Shown: positions 1-8,447 of the stretch, piece after piece | How positions within the stretch are numbered: the first letter of the stretch is position 1 | Layout: every line of letters starts with the position of its first letter | Assembly (NCBI GenBank): GCA_036939975.1 | Contig: JALLPB010000705.1 | Coordinates: 1-13,523 of the forward strand | DNA length: 13,523 nt | Reading direction: 5' to 3' | DNA from: Cyclostephanos tholiformis | Taxonomy: Eukaryota > Bacillariophyta > Thalassiosirophyceae > Thalassiosirales > Thalassiosiraceae | Translations under genes and position numbers: made by a program | The notes under the pieces: model-generated | What the model saw: only the letters and a program-made list of their open reading frames with translations | What the model was told of the DNA's origin: nothing | The model's database searches: none

Positions 1-55
1 AATTTTTTGAGGGACACCGGCTCGCGCTGTTCCATGCTGTCAGTTTCTGACAAGG
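1..55. repeat. Direct repeat copy 1 (end of a 168-bp tandem duplication)
   Basis: These 55 bases recur without a mismatch at 169-223, a period of 168 bp (56 codons, in frame). The repeated segment encodes, on the minus strand, LSETDSMEQREPVSLKK of the RT, so the protein would contain this stretch twice. The copy begins at window base 1, so the full duplicated length is unknown. Confidence 0.9.
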
Positions 56-168
56 TCTCCGCCAGCCGATCGACGCGATGCTGGGGGAGTGATATCGTCA
101 TGTTGATCGTGTCGATGATCCAACCCAGGACCAGCTTCATAGTTCTCCAAGAACAATCACCGGCATGT

Positions 169-223
169 AATTTTTTGAGGGACACCGGCTCGCGCTGTTC
201 CATGCTGTCAGTTTCTGACAAGG
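169..223. repeat. Direct repeat copy 2 of the 55-bp segment
   Basis: This copy is identical to bases 1-55. It sits in the RT context that fits the family (HAVDDVFQP before, KLHAGDCSWRTMKLVLGW after), so it is probably the original copy; the one at 1-55 follows RVDRLAET and is out of place. Confidence 0.9.
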
Positions 224-1419
224 GCTGGAAAACATCGTCTACGGCATGAAGGAGGTGGCGACGAACTCAACGGCGATTGTCGAACTTTGACCGCGGGCCG
301 CTGTTCTGTGCGGCCCCTACATGATCACCCACGTAGACGTCCGTGTAAGCGAGGGGTGTAGACGGGTAAGGGAGTGATGGATCCCGTGGGACCGATAGGA
401 TGGGCATCGTAGGGTTACGTGTGGCGGGTTGGTCGATGGAATGCTCTCGGCGAGGTCATTGAGGTGGTGAGGTAACGCCGGGGCGAGCCGAGCGATTCTG
501 CTATTGACCATGTCCACGATCGTTCCTATTGCGGAAGAGAAAATCGGCGGGCTGTTCTTCCAACCCATTGGGAGAACCAGGGGGAAGGCCACCAGGGGGT
601 CGTCCCCGGGAGGAGTTGGAAATGCCACACCAAGTTTGGGTATGTCGTCCACGTTGAGTAGACGGGTCCAAAATCCGGGTTTGCGAGGAGGATTTCTCGG
701 CGAATACGCTCGAGAGCGTGCCCGAATTGCATCAACTCCATTGCTGCGAGGGGTAAGGTGTCGGCGTTGACGTCCCACCAGCTATAATCAACTATCCAAC
801 GGGGACGACGTCCACGCTGAGGGATAACTCCTGGCGGTGAAATGCGAAGGCCTGGCAGATGTTGGACCGCCGAGTACGGAAGGATGACCCACTGTCCCTT
901 GTTAATCATGTCAACGAATTCTTCGCCAAGGTAATCGATGTATTCGTGGGCGGATTTGTGCGGGCCCCGGGAGAGGGCGCGCTGGACTTGGTGGCTGGTC
1001 CATGGTGGAGTGGAGAACTTCACAGGCGCGCCGCAGTGCTTATATAGTCAAAGCAGGCGACAGGCCGGGTGGTGGACATTGTCCACGGGCAAAAAATCAC
1101 TGAGCGGGCGGCGATGGGCTACTAGCCCATGCCATCCGAGGGTGCGCAGCAATCGCGCATCGCGAACAATGTACTCACCAAGTTCGGGAGAAACGCCACT
1201 TGGCCGAGGCACATCAATGAGGGCCGCCCGTTTTTGCGCTGGGCATGGAGCCGAGGGCGACGGGGGGGCCGTAACAGTCGCGGGTGTGGTGGGGGACCAG
1301 TTGAGGACAGTAGGTGGTGGGACAGTGACGCGAGGTGCGGGTGGTGTCAGAGCAGTGTGAAGAAAATTTCTGGTTAGGTTAAAAATATTGCCTAACACGA
1401 CACTGCTCCCACCGCCCCG

Positions 1420-3493
1420 TCAGGTAGAAGCATAGCCATGGTCACGACACCACACGACCAATGGGGCATACTCCTCCGGTGTGTATGCAACGTGGTCATA
1501 CAGGCACGGACAGTTCGCATTGCACACCCCTTTCGTGTGCCATGTCAGGCACATGGCTTTTGTGGGGTCCCGTTTGGAGAAGGGGAGAGCTGGTATGGTA
1601 CCGGCCTAGATTTTATCCCGGATCGACTTTGATTAGAGAGCACTGGATTTGTACGCCGTAAACAGGTCGCCATTGAAGCCGTCGTTTTGAACGCGTGTGT
1701 CCACGCCCCGTCCTGAGGCCGGTGTTCCCGTGTTTGTGGCTCTGGAGGTGGGTAGTGTGAGACCGCTGATTGAAGTTCCGCCAACGGAAGGTGCCTGCGA
1801 CTTGGGAGCACCTTAGGGAGAAGACCCCATGGATGCGGGACTGACGCGAGTGTGCAAGGCCAAAAATGCGCGGAGGTTGTACTTCACGGTGAAAGTCTCT
1901 GTCAAGTTGGGTTCCCATTGACGTTGGTCCTGAATAAAATCGATGTTCTCATGGGGATCCGGCGTGCATATGTCACCCATGTTGCGGTCCGTTTGGCCAA
2001 AGTACCGTGTCAGCTTGAGGGAGAGCCATTGGAGGTGGTACACTCCCTTGAGGCCACGGAACTGGGGGACATATGTGCTGTAGGAAGACCATCCGGGGCC
2101 GTATGCGTTCATGAAGCCGTAATGTTGTTGCAGGAAGGTGACTAGGGGATGCGTTACCTGAAGGAAGGTTCGGTACACCGCAAGCATCCGTAGGACGCAG
2201 CGGATTGAATCGTCTGGGCCAGGTAGGTTTACCTTGGCTTTGAGAAGGACCTGGGCATCGGCGTAGGAAGGGGTGGCTCCGCCTTGCTGGATAAAATCGA
2301 TTTGGGGGTTGATGCTTTGTGCGACCTCCACGTCCGAGTCTGTGAAGAGGAATGCATTTCCAAGGGAGCCCGTGTCGAGGGCGTCGGGATTGAGCATGCC
2401 CCATTTCAGCGAGGTGATCTGCGTGAGGAGAAACAGGGAGGGGGTGAACTGCTCGTAGATGGCCCCAAGGGCGAGGAACTCGTTGGTGACTTTGCCTTCA
2501 AAAATGGTGAGGCGATCTTTGCCGGGAACCGTGCTAAGGTGCTCCATATAGGGGCTAAATCGGCCTTCCCCTCGACGTGGCAGTACCGTAGGAGACGGGC
2601 AAAATTTTCGACCCCCAACCAAGACGTGACCGATGCTCTGTCCTTGAGTTCCTTGTCAAGACAGGCCACGGCCTGCTCCTGCAGGCGCTGCTGTTGCCCG
2701 GGTTGGAGATTGACTTTGGGCGTAGCCGTACGGTGAAGGCCGTCGAGGTGGGTGGACAACACCGTGGCGGCTTGTTCCAAAAGAGGAATGTGACGGCCGG
2801 GCGGAGGCGGTGGGGCAATCTGAACTGCTGATACTAACCCCGCCCCAACCGTGATGGCTACGATGCAAAAGCGGGTGAGTGGCTCGCACACTTCACTCAT
2901 ACCATCCTCCTCGATCACAGGGAGAATGGTGTCGAAGTAGTAGCGGGGGGGGACCCCCCTTGGTGGGCCAAAAACAAGGCCGCGTACTTGTGGGGGAGGG
3001 GGACCAATCCTCGTGTGCGAAGATGAGATGTGTTGGGTTCTCCTTCTGGGAACGGTCCCACAGTCATCACATTGAGGTCGGCGGCAAGAAGACCGCGGAC
3101 CTTCCCAACGTCCGGGAGGACCGTGTGCCCAACGAGGTTGAACGTGTCGTCCAAAAGCTCGACAAGGTATCCCTGTGTGCCAATGATTTCTCCTTCAAAG
3201 GCAAACATCTTGTTGTCCGATGCAGGGTGCTCTGGCAACCCCATTGCACGGTCCTGTTTGAACGGGAGAAAGAATGGTACGAGACGCCCGTTCACGCAGG
3301 CCAATAGCGCAAGGGGATGGTGTTGGTTGGTCGACGCTGCGATCATTTGTCTCACTGCCTGGGGGGCTAGGTTGGTGGCCGTTGAGTCGATGTTGAAAGG
3401 CTCAAGCAAGGAAGCGTATGCTCTGTTGTTACCGAACGGGTCACAAGACGCGTCGGTGAAGAGTGAAGTGAAGATAGTGTGTGTGGCTGTCAT
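1420..3493 (-). pseudogene. Gag-like ORF1 of the retroelement, broken by frameshifts and stops
   Basis: The reading starts at ATG 3491-3493 (MTATHTIFTSLF) and runs 192 codons to a stop near 2915. A one-base shift in the C/G homopolymer around 2945-2958 moves it into the frame that continues YYFDTILPVIEEDG. A second one-base shift near 2514-2520 joins it to the frame reading DRLTIFEGKVTNEF. From there the frame is constant down to TGA 1420-1422, but is interrupted by TAA (1813-1815), TAA (1633-1635) and TAG (1606-1608). Protein-like sequence persists on both sides of every break. The last part carries a CCCH zinc finger (separate entry), consistent with a nucleic-acid-binding Gag-type protein. 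I do not recognise a named family for the first 550 or so codons; the Gag label rests on position before the RT and on the finger. The homopolymer shift could be a sequencing error, but the stops are less easily explained that way. Confidence 0.7.
1492..1551 (-). other. CCCH zinc-finger motif (C-x8-C-x5-C-x3-H) at the end of ORF1
   Basis: In the ORF1 frame the codons read C-LTWHTKGV-C-NANCP-C-LYD-H, an exact C-x8-C-x5-C-x3-H spacing as in TTP-type CCCH fingers. It is preceded by SKRDPTKAM and followed by VAYTPEEYAPLVVWCRDHG before the stop at 1420-1422. CCCH fingers of this spacing bind single-stranded RNA in known families. A role in binding the element's RNA is inference. Confidence 0.75.
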
Positions 3494-3680
3494 CCTGAGG
3501 GTCCTTGGGGGTTTTCTGTGCGTCTACACGAACGCCGGCACGAATATGTTGTTGTCAAAAAAAAAGGCTCGGTAGATGAAGAACTTCGACGATGACAAAC
3601 CCGGATGAAGGGACTAAGAGATTATTGTATGAGGGCCTTCATACGGGATGGGGATTGTTCCGGTGCATTAAACTGAGAAC

Positions 3681-3699
3681 GGGCATCATTGTGATGCCC
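3681..3699. repeat. Perfect hairpin, 8-bp stem and 3-base loop
   Basis: The sequence GGGCATCA-TTG-TGATGCCC is a perfect inverted repeat. It lies about 190 bp upstream of the Gag-like start codon, so it could be in the retroelement leader or be an unrelated palindrome. No T-run follows it, so a factor-independent terminator is not suggested. Confidence 0.5.
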
Positions 3700-4071
3700 T
3701 CTTACTTGATGGTCTACACTCAGTTCGAACAAGAAATAAAAGGAAGGTGAGATCTTCCATTTTTGTTCGCACGCACTTGCATGTTCGGTGAAACATTGTT
3801 TCTCCGAAGATGACTCCGTGCGAGTCCCGAGTTTTAGGCACCTTCAAGTCCCCTGCGCTATGACCAACATCAGTGGATTGTTACTTGATGCATTGTTCTT
3901 TTTTTGCATTGTTCGCCTGGTATCCTTTCCAGTCTCTTCATCCATCTCCCACTTTATTTTTCCACTTCACGGCTACGTCATGAATCGTGGGGGGGTGTTG
4001 TGGAAGGAGCACGCCAAAAATTCTAAATCTTTAGCCCACGAAGGACCAATACTAAAAAAATCTCGTAGAAA

Positions 4072-4087
4072 AGGAATTTTAATTCCT
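4072..4087. repeat. Short palindrome at the edge of the 55-bp repeat
   Basis: AGGAATT-TT-AATTCCT forms a 7-bp perfect stem that runs into the first bases of the dispersed repeat beginning at 4085. It may mark the end of a mobile unit; this is inference. Confidence 0.4.
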
Positions 4088-4139
4088 ACGCATAGATCAT
4101 ACAAACCCCCCCAAAAAAAATTCCGAATAAATTAGACGG
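4085..4139. repeat. 55-bp dispersed repeat, copy A
   Basis: It matches 8977-9031 over 55 bases in direct orientation. The only difference is in the homopolymers: seven C then eight A here, eight C then seven A in the other copy. Similarity stops after GACGG. Nature unknown; it may be an end fragment of a dispersed element. Confidence 0.85.
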
Positions 4140-4252
4140 CGACGGTAGGAGTAACCCTTAGATTACAGCTAAACTATCGCGTCAATTGATACATCTAGGG
4201 TGTATGTCAAATGTATTTCTCCAAAGCTAACACATGCTTCATCTATACCTTG

Positions 4253-6110
4253 TCATTCGGCATTCAATTTAGCATGCAGTTCACGGGCGAGATCACTATC
4301 CGATCTTTGATGTCCCGCCAAGCACGAATCATTCATGGCCTCGACATAGCTTGGCGGGCCATCATCCTTGCGAATGCGACTAACCTCATCTGTCTCGTTC
4401 CTACTCGGACTCATTGGTCGCTCCCCTGGCAAGGTGCCCAATGGCAACGGATCCCTCATTTCTAAAAAAAACTCATCAGCTTTCTTTAGTTGGATTGCTT
4501 TCAAACCCTTACTTGCTGGGACTGACGGGGGCACCTGTACGCATGTGTATCCCGACCATATTTTTTCGAATATCCAATTAGGGACAGAACTCCAAACAGG
4601 ATTGGCGGCATGAATTTCTTCCAAGAGCAAGAACTGCAAAAATGCTCACCTTTTCAAAATAAACCAGTTGATTGTCCTTCTCCCAACTTGTTAACATTGC
4701 TGCCATATGTTGCCGAAAACCACTCACTTCTATCAGCAGCGATTTCAGCGGCCCATTTGGTGCAATCTCCGGCAACCCCCGCCCTGAAGGAGATGTGCGC
4801 GTCCTCATGGCCACCGTCGCCTCGCTAAGAGCGGAGATGGCAACTCCGTATTCTGAGGATGTCCACAGGCTTCTCGCTAAAAAGTACAAACTTGACGCTC
4901 GTTGGACGTTGATGGAAAACGTAATCAAAGTCAGGAAAGAAGGGTCCATGCGTGACATATGCACGGGACTTTTCGAACGCATAGTCGACACGAAGGAATC
5001 CAAATCCTCCGCGATTCCCAAGCACAGCTTGCCTACGAGGGCGTAATTGGGAGTTCCAGGCTTCGCCAAGATCGTCGCCACAGCCATCTGCTGTGACATG
5101 GCCATGAATAACGATGTGAAGGCTACGCACACCCCCACGCGAGTTTCGGCCAGAGATTCATGCTCCATCTCTGCGTGCTGCACACTATTTGCCATCCAAT
5201 TCGGAACAATGTCGGTCCCCAATAATTTGAACACTCCGGCCGACTTAGAAAAAAATCGCGAAGCCTCGGGGAACTTCCCTTCCTTGCATGCATCACATGC
5301 GAGATTGGATTCCGACAGTGCCAACGTCGCCAGGACCATTACTAGCTCGAACATGAGAGCTGGCAAATAAATAGGTATGTTAGTCATCGTGTCATATTTC
5401 TGATGATATTAAGTAGCCAAAAATCTCACCTTCGGAATCGAAGTAGTGGTTCTTCTTAGAGTTCATGTGTTCGATGCCCGAGTACCAGCTGAAGAGCAAT
5501 CGCTCTTGTAATAGCGAGGTATGGTTGAAAAATCGCGCGTAAGTATACATGTTTCATTTAGAAGTTGATTCGATGTCTCGTGCAGTAACATTATCAGATG
5601 TATTAGCATGACTTACGATCAAGTCGTGCACTCTCTGGCTGGAATTTACATGAGAGGAGAATTTGATTAATCAGAGGTCTGCGGGGTTGAAAAAAAGTTA
5701 GACGCGTGTTCAATACTCAGCAAAATTTGATGAAGCAATAAACATAAACAAACTCACATGTACCCTTCCAAGGCCTTGGATAAACCAGCGTGGCTTAGTT
5801 TCCCGTCGGCCATATTCTTCTTAATCTCCTGACGCCGGTCATCCGCTTGGCAGATCACCGCCAGTGTACTTTTATGACCTCCAGCGCATGTTTTGAAACT
5901 TGCCTCGAATTTCAGCTGATCTGATGGATTGATATACGGCTGGTTGAAGGTAGAGGAGGGTTGGACGATGATGCGACAAGAAAATCGACCAAAACAGGCA
6001 CGAGAAGTAATTCGCAATCGTACACTCACGATTGAAAAACGATGAACACACGACAACAATCGAAGGATGCTATCAGGATGAGGCGGCGCGGAAGAATCAT
6101 TGATTGACAT
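4253..6110 (-). CDS. BRO1-domain (Alix/BROX-like) protein, six exons, 463 aa
   Basis: The exons are 6110-6030, 5939-5758, 5678-5617, 5504-5430, 5359-4650 and 4534-4253. They total 1392 nt with consistent phases, and all introns (70-115 bp) are GT-AG; the 5360-5429 intron has a CTAAC branch-like site. The start ATG (6108-6110) sits in a strong ACCACC context. The protein reads as a BRO1 fold: IPYINPSDQLKF (27-38), LEGYIPLINQIL (84-95), LLFSWYSGIEHM (111-122), ALMFELVMVLATLA (134-147) and the closing WEKDNQLVYFEKVPPS (359-374). In known families this domain binds ESCRT-III CHMP4/Snf7 on endosomes. It lacks the V domain of Alix and is near BROX length. The tail carries GPPSYVEAM (429-437), a PPxY motif, and a terminal DLARELHAKLNAE helix. 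Intron 1 (5940-6029) is 90 nt without stops, so a retained form with 30 more residues is possible. A 3' UTR was not defined. Confidence 0.88.
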
Positions 6111-6267
6111 GGTGGTAATTAGTTGTTGTTACCGTATGGTGTCGATAGAACACAGATAAAAAAATAGGAAAATAATACTCCAAGGGATAATAATAACCCC
6201 GGGGGGCCTGTGCGGGGAGGGGGCGGGCGGGGGGGGAGGACGATGTAAGTATGACACTAGGTACAAC
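6111..6267. promoter_or_regulatory. 5' flank of the BRO1 gene, G-rich
   Basis: This 157-bp interval lies between the BRO1 start and the inverted-repeat element, so it must contain the core promoter or 5' UTR. It includes a strongly G-rich stretch (6201-6239, with a run of eight G at 6229-6236) that is C-rich on the BRO1 sense strand. No clear TATA box was seen. Confidence 0.4.
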
Positions 6268-6347
6268 ATATGTTGGTAACCATACCCGCAAATTTCAATT
6301 ACAGGTAATGAGCCTTACGTTACCGGTATTGGTGCCAGTACCGGTAC
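6268..6347 (+). repeat. Left terminal inverted repeat (80 bp)
   Basis: It pairs with 6781-6860 with five mismatches. It contains TTACCGGTATTGGTGCCAGT and ends in GTACCGGTAC. Confidence 0.85.
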
Positions 6348-6442
6348 TGTCAGGTGCCCATACCGGTACTGTCCATTCATCTTTTTACGATCGTCATCCC
6401 TTTCTGCGTAGCTACCCGTTTCCGCTACATACCCTCATCATT

Positions 6443-6655
6443 CATTAATCTTAGTACCAGTATGGTAATCCGAAACAATTACCGTACCGGTAATGTTATC
6501 AGGTCACTTCATCCCAGTACTGATACGGTAACCTGAAAAATTACCGTACCGGTAATGCAATCGGGACACTTCATCTTAGTATCGGTATGGTAATCCGAAA
6601 AACTTACCATACCGGTAATGCATCATTAATACCCGTATTGTAATCTGACTTTACC
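6443..6655. repeat. 62-bp tandem repeat, about 3.4 diverged copies
   Basis: Units start near 6443, 6505, 6567 and 6629. The shared core is a CACTTCATC-like start, then a GGTAATCCGAAAAA-like block, then TTACCGTACCGGTAATG. The copies diverge by several bases each and the last is partial. Confidence 0.75.
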
Positions 6656-6780
6656 GATAATAACATCAAAATAATGCCGTTACTGGAATTGTACGACTAT
6701 TTTTGATGTCAATACCGGTACGGCTATATTTCGGATATGGTAACCAACCAAAAAATTACAATACCAATAAAAAATTAACG

Positions 6781-6860
6781 GTACCGGTACTGGCACCAAT
6801 ACCGGTAACGTAAGGCCCATTACTGGTAATTGAAATTTGCGCATATGGTTACCAACATAT
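6781..6860 (-). repeat. Right terminal inverted repeat (80 bp)
   Basis: This is the partner of 6268-6347. Carbamoyltransferase-like coding sequence begins directly after its last base. Confidence 0.85.
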
Positions 6861-7752
6861 ACGACTGGAGGGAGGCCGAGAGCATGTACACATTCATCAG
6901 GGATCGCGACGTGAACAGTCTGAGCGTCAAGGTGAGAGAATTCGAAAATATTTGGGGGGGGGAGCGCAATGACCATTCGGATGTCTCGTTTGGCCCAATG
7001 ATCCCGTCCACCCCCCACTCGCAATGGAAAATTCACCCGAATTTGCCTTCCTATTTTTTTTCTCTCTTCCACTCGCCGAATGCGTTCGGGGGGGGGGAAT
7101 CGTACCTCTACACGGCAACGAACGCAGCCCGTATTCAAGAGGTTCACGGAAGTGAACTCCCCGCTGGCGCTGTACAATCATGGTTTTGAGAATATGGACT
7201 CTGCCGGGGCTGTGTACTCGCGCGCATCATCCCACATCTTCGGCGATTGGAATGCCTGGTGAGTTCGGGGGAGGAGGGAGGTCGCACATACCACGGGAAC
7301 GAATATGCCCTGCCCCCCTCTCTTTCTTTCGTCGAATCTCTCCTTCTCACGATATCAATATTCTCCCCGCAATCCGAAAAGTGGCAAGGTCATGGGGTTG
7401 GCTCCATGGCAGGGCCACTCGTTGGATATCGGCGATGGCAAAAACGAAATTGGCGAGGGAGTAAGGGGCGAGTCAAAAAAAGGGCGCCTCACATCCTTGA
7501 CAATCGTCGAACTGATACTGTAAGGGACGCTGCACAAAGATGCGGGGGACGGGGGGGGACTGCAGATAAATAGGAGCAGGATGATGGGACTCCCGTTAAT
7601 TGCGAGGCTCGATCCCGACATGTTCAACGACGAGGGAAATATGGTCTGCGACAATAGGTACGACTTCGAAGACAACAATTACACCCGACGGGACGTCAAC
7701 AGCTGCCTCCGGTGGTCTCTCGACTTCTTCAGCCGCATCTCCTCAACATGCT
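6861..7752 (+). pseudogene. 5'-truncated carbamoyltransferase (NodU/CmcH family), four exons remaining
   Basis: The exons read 6861-6931, 7128-7258, 7382-7460 and 7566-7752, with GT-AG introns of 196, 123 and 105 bp and consistent phases. The joined protein contains NHGFENMDSAGAVYSR, then SSHIFGDWNACGKVMGLAPW, then ARLDPDMFNDEGN and VNSCLRWSLDFFSRISS. The GKVMGLAP block preceded by an AGAVYS-type segment is a hallmark of NodU/CmcH O-carbamoyltransferases, which transfer a carbamoyl group from carbamoyl phosphate to a hydroxyl. The expected N-terminal part (about the first third) is missing because the coding sequence begins exactly at the right inverted repeat of the 6268-6860 element. The C-terminal NTSFN-type motif of the family was not found. 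It is probably a dead remnant. A rearranged or mis-assembled live gene is possible, since the remaining frame has no stop. Confidence 0.7.
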
Positions 7753-7841
7753 GTGAGTGACTAGCACTGTGTGTGTTTGGGGGGGGGTGGTGGAAATGCC
7801 AAGGGGATCATGGATCATGGAGCTTGATTCGCAACGCGTAG

Positions 7842-8030
7842 ATGGAATGCCCATCGAGGCCAAGGACGGCTCACAAGATCGGTGCGGACAGGAGGATTTT
7901 CAACGAACTCCATTGTCGACATCTTCCTCGAGGGCCCCACATCCAGATCGCGTGGGAACTTGGAGGTGACGCACTCGTGCGCATAGTGCATCGGATCTTG
8001 GAGGGGGGGGGGGGGTCGGCACTGTGCTCG
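7842..8030 (+). pseudogene. Decayed exon-like segment, possibly the next carbamoyltransferase exon
   Basis: One frame reads TAHKIGADRRIFNELH and then GPHIQIAWELGGDALVRI. The first stretch resembles the family block GG-A-NS..NGRI, but with the key N-S and N-G residues replaced. The upstream exon ends in phase 1, and no AG acceptor here gives a clean continuation into this frame. A run of 13 G (8003-8015) follows. The assignment is inference from a short resemblance. Confidence 0.35.
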
Positions 8031-8447
8031 CTCATTGTCGATCGATGGTCCATCGGGGGGCTGGTGGCATTGGTCGGGGGCGGTGGAGGTCTGCGAGCGC
8101 ACGGCGGAAACTTTCGAGGAGAGGAGGAATGGCCATGACGGTGGAGATGGTAGGCGGCGAGGGGGGACAATAAATACTTAGGGCATGTGACATGATTATT
8201 TTTAGTGCATGTTATGCGATTGCTAGATGCGTGTGTGGTGTATTGTCGTTTTCTGCTGTTTCTATCATCATTGTCATCGTCACCCGATGTATCCCCCTTG
8301 TGTCTAATTTGTTGTATTGTTTGCAGAGCCAAGAATGAAATGGGCATCGATCCCCCTCTTCACGGATGCACGCACGCTGCAGACGAATGATGTCTGTGGA
8401 TTGCCCTTTCCCTTCGCTGCTGCTTTCTGCGGCTGCTCCCCCTCTTT

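Larger units (their letters stand above)
1..1419 (-). pseudogene. Reverse transcriptase ORF2 of the retroelement, inactivated
   Basis: The coding frame follows ORF1 in the same phase, after TGA 1420-1422. A proline-rich leader is followed by LLRTLGWHGLVAHRRPLSDF, an in-frame TGA at 1045-1047, then CGAPVKFSTPPW and the RT fingers region (RGRRPRWIVDYSWWDVNADT). Around 655-663 the frame breaks: FGPVYS joins directly to LNVDDIPKLGVAFPT, so motif A with the first catalytic aspartate is absent. Motif B is clear (LPMGWKNSPPIFS, about 536-583). After another frameshift near 405-420 comes PLAYTDVYVGDHVG, where a YVDD-type motif C is expected but reads YVGD. A TGA at 267-269 precedes RRHLLHAVDDVFQPL, and then the link segment LGWIIDTINMTISLP appears, after which the window ends in a duplication. 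RT identity is secure; the copy cannot encode an active enzyme. Confidence 0.85.
1..3493 (-). mobile_element. Decayed retroelement (Gag-like ORF plus reverse transcriptase), truncated by the window edge
   Basis: Two consecutive minus-strand coding regions make up this element: a Gag-like ORF with a terminal CCCH finger, then a reverse transcriptase with fingers, motif B and the segment that links RT to RNase H. Both carry several in-frame stops and frameshifts, so the copy is dead. The link segment (LGW-IDT then LP, ending near 57) resembles that of DIRS/Ngaro and Ty3-like retroelements. The class cannot be settled because RNase H and any integrase or tyrosine recombinase would lie left of base 1. 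No long terminal repeat could be paired inside the window. The upstream boundary is set at the first ATG (3491-3493); the true element end probably lies somewhere in 3494-4250. Confidence 0.85.
3494..4252. other. Non-coding interval between the retroelement and the BRO1 gene
   Basis: No ORF here shows protein-like composition or splice structure. The interval must contain the upstream end of the retroelement, but no repeat partner for an LTR was found. It holds the two hairpins and the 55-bp repeat copy listed separately, and the 3' flank of the BRO1 gene. Confidence 0.5.
6268..6860. mobile_element. 593-bp terminal-inverted-repeat element (MITE or foldback-like)
   Basis: Bases 6268-6347 and the reverse complement of 6781-6860 match at 75 of 80 positions, giving 80-bp terminal inverted repeats that begin ATATGTTGGTAACC. 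The interior encodes no plausible protein. It is dense in palindromic ACCGGT cores and holds a 62-bp tandem array. No convincing target-site duplication is visible next to the repeats, so the outer ends may be a few bases off. The structure fits a non-autonomous DNA element; which transposase family would move it is unknown. Confidence 0.75.

Noticed and set aside
504..1377. Several plus-strand ORFs across the RT region
   Set aside because: They are antisense shadows of the RT reading frames, with arginine/glycine-rich, low-complexity composition.
1..3493. Firm assignment of the retroelement to DIRS
   Set aside because: The link segment is suggestive, but no tyrosine recombinase, split repeats or RNase H is inside the window.
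3788..4135. 115-codon plus-strand ORF in the non-coding interval
   Set aside because: It has no domain-like features and its C-terminal part is encoded by the dispersed 55-bp repeat, so it is probably a chance ORF.
6255..6875. Target-site duplication flanking the inverted-repeat element
   Set aside because: The flanks (TAGGTACAAC on the left, ACGACTGGAG on the right) share no convincing direct repeat.
6680..7177. 165-codon minus-strand ORF and similar ORFs through the inverted repeat
   Set aside because: Both terminal repeats give the same YVGNH.RKFQL reading simply because they are inverted copies; the ORF runs antisense through carbamoyltransferase exons and introns.
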